Shown here: positions 29,101 through 37,278 of the stretch, in pieces | How the letters are laid out: the number at the start of each line of letters is the position of its first letter | How positions within the stretch are numbered: the stretch's first letter is position 1 | NCBI GenBank assembly: GCA_963664845.1 | Contig: OY761615.1 | Location: 3,906,001 to 3,970,000, forward strand | Reading direction: 5' to 3' | Source: CAIYTF01 sp963664845 | GTDB taxonomy: Bacteria > Bacteroidota > Ignavibacteria > Ignavibacteriales > Ignavibacteriaceae | Length of the DNA stretch: 64,000 nt | Program-made: the position numbers and the translations under genes | Notes under the pieces: generated by a model | Seen by the model: only the letters and a program-made list of their open reading frames with translations | What the model was told of the DNA's origin: nothing | The model's database searches: none

Positions 29101-32100
29101 TGGTTACTATCTCTGGAACCCCATCCCGGCAGTTTCCTCAACAAACTGCAAGGTTCGCATATATGATGCTTTGGATACACTGCCCGTGGCGCAAAGCACA
29201 AATCAGTTTACCATATTACCGGCACCCTCGATTTCAGTGATCTCACCAAATGGCGGTGAGCAGCTTATCAGCGGCACAGTCAAGAATATTCTTTGGACAT
29301 CATCGAATATTCTGACAGTTAAAATCCAACTCACCACGAACAGCGGTGCAAGCTGGGTGACGGTAATTGATTCGACGCCAAGCAATGGCTCCTACGCGTG
29401 GACAGTTCCTGCCCTGAGTTCAAATCTGTGTAAGATCAAAATAAGCGAACGTACAGCAGGCAGTCCGTCTGCACAATCCGCAAGCACGTTCACGGTAATT
29501 CCCTCATTGCCCCAGACCGTAACAATGCTTTCACCCAATGGCGGTGAGAGCCTTGCGCCGGGAACAAGTTATCCAATTAAATGGGTAAGCAGTGGTATTG
29601 ATACGGTAAAGATTGAGCTCACTTCAAATAACGGAGTAAGCTGGACAACAGTCGTAGCAAAAACAGCAAGCAATGGCGTCTATATCTGGTCACCGGTTCC
29701 TGCCATCAGTTCAACGAACTGTAAGATCAGAGTGAGCGATGCGGTTGATGGCGATCCGTTTGGTGAAAGTGCAGCGGTGTTCTCTGTGTTGGCTCAACCA
29801 TCACTTAAACTGACTGCTCCAAACGGCGGTGAACGGATATTGGCCGGTTCAACTTATACCATCGCATGGAACACGAACTTTGCCAGGAAGGCAATTGTAA
29901 AACGTTCAGTGGTTGATACTAAGGGAGGAAAGCAACCCGACAGTCCGCTGGACATTTCAAATGTGAAACTTGAACTGAGCAGTGATGAAGGTATAAACTG
30001 GACACCAATAATCCAGAGTACTCCAAACGTCGGTACGTTTGTCTGGAATCCGGTTGCAAATATTAACTCTGCATTGTGCCGCATACGCGTAAGCGATGCA
30101 AGCGGAACCACTGCAAGCGATATTTCCGACAGCAATTTTATTATCTATAATCAGGTTGCCCAATCCATCAATGTTAAAACTCCCAATGGAACCGAAGTTC
30201 TTACTGCAGGCGGAGCCTACGACATCACCTGGAACAGCGTTTCGGTAACAGCCGTTACCATTGAACTCTCAACCAACAACGGAGTTAACTGGAGCAGCAT
30301 TGCCAACAATGTTGCCAGTACCGGCTTCTATCACTGGAGCCCGATACCAAATGTGTCCTCAACAAACTGTAAGGTGAGGATTTCAGATGCGGTTGACAGT
30401 CTTCCCTATGCTCTGAGTAATTCAACCTTCAGCATTTTGCCTTCACCGTCGGTAAGTGTGCTCGCGCCAATCGGCGGCGAAAACCTCATAGGAGGACAGG
30501 AGTTCACCATATTATGGAATTCGGCCAACATTGCAACGGTCAGGATCAAACTGACGACTAACAACGGTGCGAGCTGGGTCACTGCTGCAGACAGCGTGGA
30601 AAGCAAAGGAACCTATACCTGGACAGTGCCCTCAGTCAATTCCAATCTGTGCAAGATACGTATCGAAGAACGCGCTACAGGGAATCCTGCAGCCGAGTCA
30701 AACAACACGTTCACCATTGCAACGCAGGCACCGCAGTCAATAACCATAACCGCACCTAACGGCGGAGAGAAGTTCCCCTCAGGAACCACTCAAAGTATAA
30801 CGTGGACAAGCACCAGCATTGATACGGTTAAAATCGAATTTTCAACCGATAACGGTGTCAACTGGCAAACCATAGTCAATAAAACGCCGAGTACCGGTTT
30901 TTATTCATGGTCACCGGTTCCGGCATATTCATCAACCAACTGCAAAGTACGTATCAGCAGTGCGGCTACGGGTAATCCGTTTGCAATGAGTGCGAATGTA
31001 TTTACCATTGCTCCGCAACCTGCAATAAAAGTGATTGTACCGAAGGGCGGTGAAGTTTGGATAACCGGATCAACCCAGACTATTCAGTGGTCATCAACCA
31101 ACCTCACTGCGGTTAGGCTTGAGTTCACAACGAACAATGGTGCTTCATGGACAACCATCGCTGACAGTGCGGCCAGTACCGGACTCTACACCTGGACGAT
31201 CCCTGATCTTACTTCTACGTTGTGCAAAGTAAGGGTAAGCAATCCGGCTGGTGGTTTGCCATATTCCATTTCCGATACCAATTTCACTATCAGCAATCAG
31301 GTGCAGGAATCATTGGTCGTTACTTCTCCTTCCGGTGGCGAAACGTGGGAAGCAACCTCTTCGCATAATATAACCTGGACGGCAAGCGCCATCAAAAAAG
31401 TTAAGATTGAATTTACGACAGACAATGGTTTAAGCTGGACAACCATCACAGACAGTGTTGCTAACACAGGTCTGTATCAGTGGAACCCGATCCCCAACAC
31501 ACCTTCCACGTTGTGTAAAGTGAGGATAAGTAAGGTAGCAGCGGGGACACCGCTTTCTGATGTCAGCAAAGCTACATTCACCATTAATCCACAACGCAAG
31601 TTGACCATCGTGTTCCCGAACGGCGGAGAAAATCTTACTGCCGGAACAAGCTATCAGATCACCTGGACATCAAGCGGCGTGTCGGCTGTTAATATTCTGT
31701 ACGTGATCGGGAACAGCGGTGATACAACTACCATCGTAAGTGGCGCGCCAAACAGCGGCACCTATTCATGGAGTCCGTCAAAACCGGCGTCCGGATATAA
31801 AATCATCATCACCGATGGCAATCAATCCCTGCCGGCTGTAACAGAATCCGTTGGATCGTTCACGGTTCTTCCTGAGCCTTCAATAACGGTGTTGGCTCCC
31901 AACCACGATGTGCAACTGCCCGGTGGTTCTACGTACGATATCCGCTGGCAGAGTATCAACATGTCGGCAGTTAAAATAGAACTGACAACCGATAACGGCG
32001 CCAAGTGGCAATCGATTGTTGATTCGATCCCAAGCACGGGTATCTACACCTGGTTGGTGCCAAATATTAATTCGGCATTGTGTCGTATACGGATAAGCAA

Positions 32101-33274
32101 TCAGGCGGGCGGCCTTCCGTCGAAACTGTCGGATTCTACATTCACCATCTATAGTTTGCAGACGAAAAAGGTCACCGTGACCGCGCCAAACGGCGGTGAA
32201 AAATATCCGATTGGAACTTCACAGGTCATTACTTGGACCAGTGCAGGTATCGACAGCGTTAAAATTGAATATTCAATTGACGGCATAACCTGGAACACTA
32301 TTGTTTCAACCACACCGAGTACCGGATTCTATTCATGGTACCCGGTCCCCAATGCGCTTTCGACTAATTGCATTGTCCGTATAAGCAATGTTAATTCAGG
32401 TTCACCCGTCGATCAGAGTGATTCTTCTTTCAGTATCATTCCTCAGGGTTCAATATCGGTTATTGCTCCAAGGGGCGGCGAAATATTCATCTCAGGCACC
32501 ACCGAAAACATTCGCTGGTCATCGCAGAATATTCCCAACGTCACTATTGAGTATTCCTCGAACAACGGTTCAACATGGAACGCGATTGTCTCCAATATTC
32601 CGAGTACGGGTCTCTACTCCTGGACAAATATTCCGGTAGTTAATTCAAATCAATGCCGGGTCAAGGTAAAAGATGCCGTTAATGGTGTACCCTATGATAC
32701 GTCAGGCAAAAACTTCTCCATTGTACAGTCAAAGCAATTGCGGGTAGTGTTCCCTGATTCATCTGCTGATATAATTTCTCAGGATACCACGTTCCTGTGG
32801 TATTCCGTTGGTGTCTCTAAAGTCAATCTGGATCTGTCACTTGACAACGGATTAACCTGGAGTTCACTGGCTGCCAATATTACCTCGTCAGGTGCATATT
32901 CATATGCTATGGTTCCGGGAGTTGTTTCATCGCTTGCCCGTTTCCGTGTTACGGATGCTGCGGACCCGACACTATATGACATGAGTAACGGAACCTTTGT
33001 TCTCGGTTTCAAACCACCCGCGCGTGTTCGGTCTGTAACTCCTGCAGCCGGAGGTGCCTATAACGTTACCTGGAGTGCAGGCCCCGGGAAGAAGATTCTG
33101 CAGTATTCAGCCGATGACGGGAAAACATGGGTGGATATTGAGGAAAATGTGTTTCCCGAGGGCGAGACGGAACGTACTACAATTTATCGTTCAGCCGTGA
33201 AACAAACCGGTTTGAAATTCCGCGTACTCGATAAAGAAAGCGGAAAGCTTTCCGAAGAGAAACGGCTCGAATAA
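23108..33274 (+). CDS. Giant lipoprotein of about 34 Kre9/KNH-like Ig repeats
   Basis: A 3388-residue exported protein starting at ATG 23108 (MMKSRIYLILFAMLLSISC), a lipoprotein signal with a Cys after LSIS. The frame extends further upstream, but only this start gives a signal peptide. After a short linker it consists of about 34 repeats of roughly 85-110 residues. A typical unit runs APNGGE, a W-T-S strand, VKIE, S-NNG--W, an NGxYxW turn, V or P, and C-KIRIS-D. This matches Kre9/KNH-like Ig domains common in this group. The final unit lacks most motifs. A likely role is a surface adhesin or stalk; no enzyme domain is visible. Confidence 0.88.
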   Translation: MMKSRIYLILFAMLLSISCNKDATIVGTEPATPDTQTASVYVSSPNGGEDLKAQVATSITWSTVNVTNKLHIEISTNAGVSWQTIADTVANSGKYAWTPGDAFVADSCLIRISDMTNSKVTDISNNFFRILKNVKKALALTAPNGGDSLTAGQTFTITWQSSNILHLKLQYSTDAGASWLLINSAAPAAAQSYVWTVPKTVSSRCRVKISDTATVDTISAFSVANFKIVTLQNVAISSPIASEILYVGASYEIRWIASYIANVRIELSTNNGVNWSDIVSSTPNDSSYIMTIPNATSDLCKLRISDASDATTYAVTSYTFSIQNPVVPTLYVTKPAGGDSIVAGSSYSIKWTSSAPGKAVKIRKAVLDEVQSRPVAMKANATQFVKIEFSTNSGSTWKTLAGATQNTGTWIWSVDTTVNSSNCRIRVSDTTTGGPTSTSSNFTVYIPQPKTITVESPKGGEAWEAGTVKVISWTSTGLTNLKLEYTSDGGNTFTTIANSVTASNKSYNWTVPNTPSTLCMVRISSTDGSVKALSSSNFSITPAQSITIVKPNGGESLTAGGSYDITWSSSNITDVSIDYTTNNGVSWLPVVASTPANGFYTWSPLPNINATNCRIRIADARDGSPIAQSEKTFSILAPLTIRVIAPNGGEKILSGSSTTISWVTSGGSVTRLAKKGRNLVADSPNDNPGIPNVKIEFTTNGGTSWDTIVTSTPNNGSYIWNPVPNRNSGICRVRVSNAVSGIPNDVSDSVFSIQNQVFQSITVNAPNGGESFAAGGSTNITWTNTGIEAVSIDYTTDNGTNWNSVVKNIPGNGIYQWSPIPSISSTNCKIRIYDALDSIPLVESKNTFTIVPQPSVTVLTPAGGENLTSGTVHNITWTAQSISKVKIELTVNNGSDWTTIADSVISNGVYAWTVPNLFSTQCKIRISNYQGGNPYDVSKNVFTITNQLTQTVKVLKPNGGEVWTAGTTQSITWANSGIDSVKIDMTTDNGVHWSTVVARTPGSGIYNWLVPSTVSTNCKIRISDATDGLPSATSDSTFSITARPTINVVSPNGGERVASGGTYNIQWTFTSQAINDVKIELSTDGGVTFTQSVTASTPNSGSYVWNPVPVVTSPSCRIRVSDVLNSSVSDISDSNFVITVQATQTISLTAPNGGESLTAGGSFPITWTSSGVNQVSIDYSTDGNSWTNIVRNIPTNGYYLWTSIPNISSTNCKVRVYDAVDSIPSAQSANQFTILSAPTLTVLAPNGGESLTSGSPYTIRWNATSIVAVKIEFSNNGGGSWVTVADSTPSTGLYVWTVPVENSNNCKIRISNRSTGVPSDVSDNVFSISSQAVQTVKVTSPNGGETWTAGTSQNITWAASGIDTVAIAYSSNNGISWNTVAAKVPSNGFYTWQNLPQINSTQCLIKVGAVSGQPFDKSDTVFTIQVPAKLKVTAPNGGEHILAGTSYTILWSTLQGAPARAGKTNLIKNAMQKASIPANGNEFPEKATNAIASVRLEFSTDGGDNWTGITNNVANTGSFVWNPVPNISTSLARIRVSDVLDASNNDISDSNFVIYNQVQKSITVNTPNGGESVSAGSSFNITWTSVSVTSVSIQFSTNNGVSWSTIASAIPSSGFYTWNPVPNVSSTNCKIRVLNSADTLLYDESNAPFTILPQPTISVLTPNGGEQLQSGNLYNITWTAQAIGKVKIELTVNNGADWSVITDSVTSTGSYSWLVPNITSSLLCKIRISNSTTGNPSDVSDNVFAISNQLPQSVKVLAPNGGEKWEAGIVQSIVWASSGIDTVKIEMTTNNGVNWSTVINKTPSNGIYNWSVPATVSTNCKIRVSDASDGTPADASDSSFTISPQPTIRVVTPNGGERILSGSSYTLQWTSTGSIANVRIELSTDGGATYATTIVQSTTNNGSYTWDPVPAIVSSQCRIRISDIQSLAVNDISDSNFVLTILAAQTISVTAPNGGESLIAGSSSPITWTSSGVSSVGIDYSTNNGVAWTNIVSNIPSNGYYLWNPIPAVSSTNCKVRIYDALDTLPVAQSTNQFTILPAPSISVISPNGGEQLISGTVKNILWTSSNILTVKIQLTTNSGASWVTVIDSTPSNGSYAWTVPALSSNLCKIKISERTAGSPSAQSASTFTVIPSLPQTVTMLSPNGGESLAPGTSYPIKWVSSGIDTVKIELTSNNGVSWTTVVAKTASNGVYIWSPVPAISSTNCKIRVSDAVDGDPFGESAAVFSVLAQPSLKLTAPNGGERILAGSTYTIAWNTNFARKAIVKRSVVDTKGGKQPDSPLDISNVKLELSSDEGINWTPIIQSTPNVGTFVWNPVANINSALCRIRVSDASGTTASDISDSNFIIYNQVAQSINVKTPNGTEVLTAGGAYDITWNSVSVTAVTIELSTNNGVNWSSIANNVASTGFYHWSPIPNVSSTNCKVRISDAVDSLPYALSNSTFSILPSPSVSVLAPIGGENLIGGQEFTILWNSANIATVRIKLTTNNGASWVTAADSVESKGTYTWTVPSVNSNLCKIRIEERATGNPAAESNNTFTIATQAPQSITITAPNGGEKFPSGTTQSITWTSTSIDTVKIEFSTDNGVNWQTIVNKTPSTGFYSWSPVPAYSSTNCKVRISSAATGNPFAMSANVFTIAPQPAIKVIVPKGGEVWITGSTQTIQWSSTNLTAVRLEFTTNNGASWTTIADSAASTGLYTWTIPDLTSTLCKVRVSNPAGGLPYSISDTNFTISNQVQESLVVTSPSGGETWEATSSHNITWTASAIKKVKIEFTTDNGLSWTTITDSVANTGLYQWNPIPNTPSTLCKVRISKVAAGTPLSDVSKATFTINPQRKLTIVFPNGGENLTAGTSYQITWTSSGVSAVNILYVIGNSGDTTTIVSGAPNSGTYSWSPSKPASGYKIIITDGNQSLPAVTESVGSFTVLPEPSITVLAPNHDVQLPGGSTYDIRWQSINMSAVKIELTTDNGAKWQSIVDSIPSTGIYTWLVPNINSALCRIRISNQAGGLPSKLSDSTFTIYSLQTKKVTVTAPNGGEKYPIGTSQVITWTSAGIDSVKIEYSIDGITWNTIVSTTPSTGFYSWYPVPNALSTNCIVRISNVNSGSPVDQSDSSFSIIPQGSISVIAPRGGEIFISGTTENIRWSSQNIPNVTIEYSSNNGSTWNAIVSNIPSTGLYSWTNIPVVNSNQCRVKVKDAVNGVPYDTSGKNFSIVQSKQLRVVFPDSSADIISQDTTFLWYSVGVSKVNLDLSLDNGLTWSSLAANITSSGAYSYAMVPGVVSSLARFRVTDAADPTLYDMSNGTFVLGFKPPARVRSVTPAAGGAYNVTWSAGPGKKILQYSADDGKTWVDIEENVFPEGETERTTIYRSAVKQTGLKFRVLDKESGKLSEEKRLE
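25022..29803 (+). repeat. Two consecutive 8-domain super-repeats inside the giant gene
   Basis: Domain 7 (Pro codon at 25043), domain 15 (27410) and domain 23 (29819) all carry an unusual Lys/Arg-rich insert after the first W strand, giving spacings of 2367 and 2409 bp. Between them domains 8-14 and 16-22 match position by position, for example domain 9 with 17 (ITWTAQ), 11 with 19 and 12 with 20. This implies duplication of a roughly 2.4-kb block. Confidence 0.75.
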
Positions 33275-33293
33275 CAGGAATACTCTATTACGG

Positions 33294-33326
33294 AAAAAGG
33301 GACAGGCAATGCGCTTGTCCCTTTTT
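33294..33326 (+). terminator. Intrinsic terminator after the giant lipoprotein gene
   Basis: AAAAAGGGACAGG (33294-33306) pairs with CTTGTCCCTTTTT (33314-33326) across a CAATGCG loop, with one G-T wobble. The stem ends in a T-run. It begins 20 bases after the stop codon. Confidence 0.85.
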
Positions 33327-33614
33327 TTTGGCAGCAACGCAGAATACGCTGAAAAAGCATATCCAAATACTGCATTATTGAATTTCAATTCAATATCCAT
33401 CTGACAGGTTCTGCCGTTTCGACTTCTGCAGCAGCGCCTGGCCGCGTTTTCCTAAATTTCTTAATTCTGAGAATTCAAGCTGCAAAATTCTCTATCTTTT
33501 GGGGTAAAAACCGCTAAATACCCCCTAAATTGGGCTAAAATTAAGTCATATTTCAAGGCACAAAATTTGCATGCTAACCCGTTAACATTTTTTTTAATAA
33601 TAACATTATTTGAT
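33327..33614. other. AT-rich intergenic region upstream of etfB
   Basis: A 288-bp region with no gene. It contains TATCTTTTGGGG at about 33493 and an AT-rich tract near 33580-33610, which are plausible promoter sequences. The evidence is too weak to mark a specific site. Confidence 0.4.
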
Positions 33615-34505
33615 ATGGCAATAAACAGTATAGTAATGGTAAAGCAAGTCCCTGACACGGCCAATATTTCCGGCCAGGTTATGAAAGACGACGGGACTGT
33701 TAACCGTGCATTATTACCCGCTATTTTTAATCATGAAGACCGTGTAGCTCTCGAGTTGGCATTGCAGGTGCAGGACACCTATGGTGGCAAGGTATCCGTA
33801 ATTACTATGGGACCCCAAAGAGCCTCCGATGTGTTGCGTGAATGTCTCTATATGGGTGCCGATGAGGCGTTTCTCATCAGTGACCGTAAATTTGCAGGAG
33901 CTGATACTTTGGCTACGTCTTATGTGCTCTCTGAAGCTATAAACTTAATTGGCAACTATGACATCATCTTTGCAGGCCGCCAGGCAATTGACGGCGATAC
34001 CGCTCAGGTCGGGCCACAGACAGCCGAAAAACTGCACATTCCGCAAATAACCTATACTCAGGAAATCCTTAAAGTCGAGGACGGAAAACTTTCGGCTAAA
34101 AGAAAAATTGAGGGTGGTTATGAAATTCTTGAATCGCGTCTGCCGGTTCTGATTACCGTGCTCAAGGATGCTGTGTTCCCAAGACCTTACAAGGCCAGGC
34201 GCGTTATGACGTATAAAAACGCCAAAACGCTGATGGAGCTTGAAAAACTGGCTGAAGGAAACTCGCTCTTGTATGTTGATCAGTTGAAAGATGAATATAT
34301 GGCGAAGAACCTGTATATAAAGACACTCACGTTCGATGATCTGAAACTTGACGTTGAGCGTTGCGGTGTAGCCGGATCCCCGACCAAAGTTCACAAGGTT
34401 GAATCGGTGGTTCTTGGCGGCGGACAGCATGAGCTTTTCGATGCAACTAAAGCAGGCATCGGTGCGCTCATAGATAAATTAATGGTTGATCACATATTTG
34501 GATGA
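33615..34505 (+). CDS. etfB: Electron transfer flavoprotein beta subunit
   Basis: A 296-residue protein starting at ATG 33615 (MAINSIVMVKQVPDTANIS). Upstream in-frame residues are hydrophobic and not part of the family. Motifs are NHEDRVALELAL, VSVITMGP, LYMGADEAFLISD, AGRQAIDGDTAQVGPQTAE and a C-terminal SPTKVHKVE, typical of EtfB. It binds AMP/FAD with EtfA and carries electrons from acyl-CoA dehydrogenases to the respiratory chain. The gene is first in the etfB-etfA-acyl-CoA dehydrogenase operon, six bases before etfA. An electron-bifurcating mode cannot be ruled in or out. Confidence 0.95.
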   Translation: MAINSIVMVKQVPDTANISGQVMKDDGTVNRALLPAIFNHEDRVALELALQVQDTYGGKVSVITMGPQRASDVLRECLYMGADEAFLISDRKFAGADTLATSYVLSEAINLIGNYDIIFAGRQAIDGDTAQVGPQTAEKLHIPQITYTQEILKVEDGKLSAKRKIEGGYEILESRLPVLITVLKDAVFPRPYKARRVMTYKNAKTLMELEKLAEGNSLLYVDQLKDEYMAKNLYIKTLTFDDLKLDVERCGVAGSPTKVHKVESVVLGGGQHELFDATKAGIGALIDKLMVDHIFG

Positions 34506-34511
34506 TGGGTA

Positions 34512-35528
34512 ATGGAAAAAAATAATGACGTTTGGGTTTTTATTGAACAGCATAACGGCAAAGCATCCGATGTAAGCTTTGAGCTCCTTTCAAAAGGACG
34601 GAAACTTGCTGAAACCCTGCACGGAAATCTTAAAGCTATAGTCATCGGACATGACGTAAAAAAACTGGCAAAAGAAACATTTCACTTTGGCGTGAATGAA
34701 GCATTTGTGGTTGATGACCCTGTTTTGGCAAACTATCGCACCATGCCATACAGCCGTATATTAAATGAACTCGTAGACAAGCACAAACCGGGGATCTTCC
34801 TGTTCGGTGCTTCAATTGTCGGACGCGATCTGGCACCAAGAGTGGCTTCACATACAAAAAGCGGTTTGACTGCCGATTGTACCGACCTGCAAATTGCCGA
34901 CGTGAAATATCTGCGAAACGATTACAAGGACCTGCTTCTTCAGATCAGGCCTGCATTTGGCGGCAATATTATTGCAACCATTATTTCGCCGGATATTGCA
35001 ACACAAATGGCAACGGTTCGTGAAGGCGTTATGCGCATGGAGCCGCTGGACAAACCGGTTAACGGAAAGATTACCAACATCCCCTATGTTGCTTCTGAAT
35101 TCGACACTATTGTTGAAATAATTGAACAGCATCGCCAGGAAAATAAAGTTAACCTGAAAAGTGCTCCCATTATTGTGGCCGGCGGCTACGGATTGGGAAC
35201 CAAAGAGAATTTTCGCTTCGTGCAGGAACTGGCTGCCACCATTGGCGGCGAAGTTGCCGGCAGCAGAGCGGCAGTTGATGCAGGATTCGTAACTCCTGAC
35301 CGTCAGGTGGGGCAGACCGGTGTGACCGTGCGGCCCAAACTCTATATCGCTGTCGGTATTTCCGGTGCCATTCAGCATCGGGCGGGGATGCAGGAATCAA
35401 ATAAAATAATCGCCATTAACAGCGACCCTGACGCGCCAATTTTTGGCGTAGCACACTATGGCGTTGTTGGCGATGCTTCCCAGATACTTCCTTTATTTAT
35501 TAATGTGTTTAAGCAAAAGTTGAGATAA
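34512..35528 (+). CDS. etfA: Electron transfer flavoprotein alpha subunit
   Basis: A 338-residue FAD-binding subunit. The N-terminal domain begins VWVFIEQHNGKASDVSFEL. The FAD-binding C-terminal domain has APIIVAGGYGLGTKENF, EVAGSRAAVDAGFV, DRQVGQTGVTVRPKLYIAVG, ISGAIQHRAGM and IIAINSDPDAPIFGVAHYGVVGD. These are the standard EtfA signatures around the FAD. It forms a heterodimer with the adjacent EtfB and passes electrons from the downstream acyl-CoA dehydrogenase. Gap to the next gene is four bases, so it is clearly co-transcribed. Confidence 0.96.
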   Translation: MEKNNDVWVFIEQHNGKASDVSFELLSKGRKLAETLHGNLKAIVIGHDVKKLAKETFHFGVNEAFVVDDPVLANYRTMPYSRILNELVDKHKPGIFLFGASIVGRDLAPRVASHTKSGLTADCTDLQIADVKYLRNDYKDLLLQIRPAFGGNIIATIISPDIATQMATVREGVMRMEPLDKPVNGKITNIPYVASEFDTIVEIIEQHRQENKVNLKSAPIIVAGGYGLGTKENFRFVQELAATIGGEVAGSRAAVDAGFVTPDRQVGQTGVTVRPKLYIAVGISGAIQHRAGMQESNKIIAINSDPDAPIFGVAHYGVVGDASQILPLFINVFKQKLR

Positions 35529-35532
35529 GACT

Positions 35533-37254
35533 ATGCCAAATTACTTTCTGGAAAACTCTGACCTTGTATATCATTTCAATAAAATTGATTTGCGCGAAGT
35601 TGTAGACATCACCGAAGACGGTTATAAACAGGCTGAGAAGTTTTCTCACGCTCCTGTTGATTATGACGACGCCAAAGAGAACTATAAAAAAATTCTTGAA
35701 GTTGCCGGCGACCTGGCAGGAAATTATATTGCCCCCAATGCTATGGCTGTTGATGAAGACGGTGCCGTTTTCAAAGACGGGAAAGTGACCTATGCTGAAG
35801 GAACCAAAAAAGCAATTGATGTGCTTTCGAAAGCTGAACTGATGGGCATGATACTTCCGCGCGAATACGGCGGATTAAATTTCCCCACATCCATTTACAT
35901 GATGTCGGTTGAAATGATCTCCCGTGCCGATGCATCGCTGATGAATATTTACGGTTTGCAGGATATTGCCAAAACATTGGCTCAATTTGGTGATGAAGAT
36001 CAGAAGGAAAACTATCTTCCCGGATTTGCTTCCGGTAAATTCACCGGCGCAATGGCACTCACCGAGCCCGATGCAGGCTCCGATCTGCAGGCAGTCAAGC
36101 TGTCAGCTTATCAGGATGAGAAGGGGAAGTGGTTCCTCCGCGGTGTGAAACGGTTTATTACCAACGGAAACGGTGAAGTGCTTCTGGTGCTTGCCCGCTC
36201 TGAAGCATCCACAAAAGATGCTCGCGGCCTCAGTATGTTTGTATGCTATGGCGACGACACGGTTGTTGTCAGGCGCATTGAGCATAAACTCGGCATTCAT
36301 GGAAGCCCGACGTGCGAATTGCAATTTAACGACACTCCGGCCGAACTGGTCGGGCAACGGCGTTTTGGACTTTTGAAGTATGTTATCTATCTGATGAACC
36401 GTGCCCGTGTTGGCATTGGCGCACAGTCGCTGGGCATTGCTCAGGCAGCGTATGAGGAAGCAGTGAAATATGCCAAAGCTAGAGAGCAATTCGGCGTGTC
36501 TATCTATCATCTGCCGGTTATTGCCAACATGCTCATCGAAATGCGGGCATCGCTGGAAGCCTACCGAACACTGTTCTATGACACTTGCGTATGGCTTGAC
36601 AAAAAAGAAAATTATGAGCAGCTGATCGATAAACTGAAAGCAGAAAAAAAATCGTTTGCCGAAGCCAATGAAAAGCTGAAAGAGGCTGCCCGGGTGCTTG
36701 CCTTCCTGACACCGCTTACCAAATATTTCCTGAGCGAAGGCGTTAACAAGATTGCCTATGACGCTATGCAGATACATGGCGGAACGGGTTATATGAAAGA
36801 ATTTTCCGTTGAACGTCTCTATCGTGACGCGAGAATTACCAACATATATGAAGGAACCTCACAGTTGCAGGTTGTTGCTGCCGCCGGTGGTGTTCTTAAT
36901 GATGTTCTCGGTGAATATATCGGCAAGTGGCTTTCCGCCGAGTATAAGGGAAATTTGCAGGATATGCTTAAGTTGCTGTTGGAAATACGCCAGATTTATG
37001 GCGACTGCCTCAATTATTTGAAGAACAAAAAAGATGCGAGCTATCAGGACGTGGCAATGCGCGAATTGGTACAGACATATGGAGATCTTTATCTTGGCTG
37101 TATGTTGCTCCGTGAAGCAAATGAAGACACAAGACGCCTGTTCACTGCACGCCGCTTTATTTTGGAAGCGCACGCTAAAGCATATAAACATAAAGAAGTA
37201 ATACTTTCCGGTGTCTATTCGGATATATTACATGCTGATTCTATTTTAATCTAA
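35533..37254 (+). CDS. Acyl-CoA dehydrogenase family protein (extended)
   Basis: A 573-residue flavoenzyme, longer than the usual 380. The core has LPREYGGLNFPT, ALTEPDAGSDLQAVKL, KRFITNGN and the GIGAQSLGIAQAAYE helix. The catalytic Glu is in ITNIYEGTSQ at about residue 440. After that a further 130 residues of helical sequence form a C-terminal extension, as in the long acyl-CoA dehydrogenases of Bacteroidota and Deltaproteobacteria. An insertion around 345-380 is Lys/Glu-rich. It shares an operon with etfBA, and so it probably feeds electrons into ETF during beta-oxidation. Chain-length specificity cannot be judged. Confidence 0.92.
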   Translation: MPNYFLENSDLVYHFNKIDLREVVDITEDGYKQAEKFSHAPVDYDDAKENYKKILEVAGDLAGNYIAPNAMAVDEDGAVFKDGKVTYAEGTKKAIDVLSKAELMGMILPREYGGLNFPTSIYMMSVEMISRADASLMNIYGLQDIAKTLAQFGDEDQKENYLPGFASGKFTGAMALTEPDAGSDLQAVKLSAYQDEKGKWFLRGVKRFITNGNGEVLLVLARSEASTKDARGLSMFVCYGDDTVVVRRIEHKLGIHGSPTCELQFNDTPAELVGQRRFGLLKYVIYLMNRARVGIGAQSLGIAQAAYEEAVKYAKAREQFGVSIYHLPVIANMLIEMRASLEAYRTLFYDTCVWLDKKENYEQLIDKLKAEKKSFAEANEKLKEAARVLAFLTPLTKYFLSEGVNKIAYDAMQIHGGTGYMKEFSVERLYRDARITNIYEGTSQLQVVAAAGGVLNDVLGEYIGKWLSAEYKGNLQDMLKLLLEIRQIYGDCLNYLKNKKDASYQDVAMRELVQTYGDLYLGCMLLREANEDTRRLFTARRFILEAHAKAYKHKEVILSGVYSDILHADSILI

Positions 37255-37278
37255 ACGGCCATATTTTACGGAGCACCC

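Noticed and set aside
23150..33012. Many minus-strand frames in the giant gene
   Set aside because: They are shadows of the repeated plus-strand gene; none has a start signal or family match.
23108..33274. CRISPR or tandem short-repeat array
   Set aside because: The repeats are coding domains of about 85-110 residues with diverged sequence, not short identical repeats with unique spacers.
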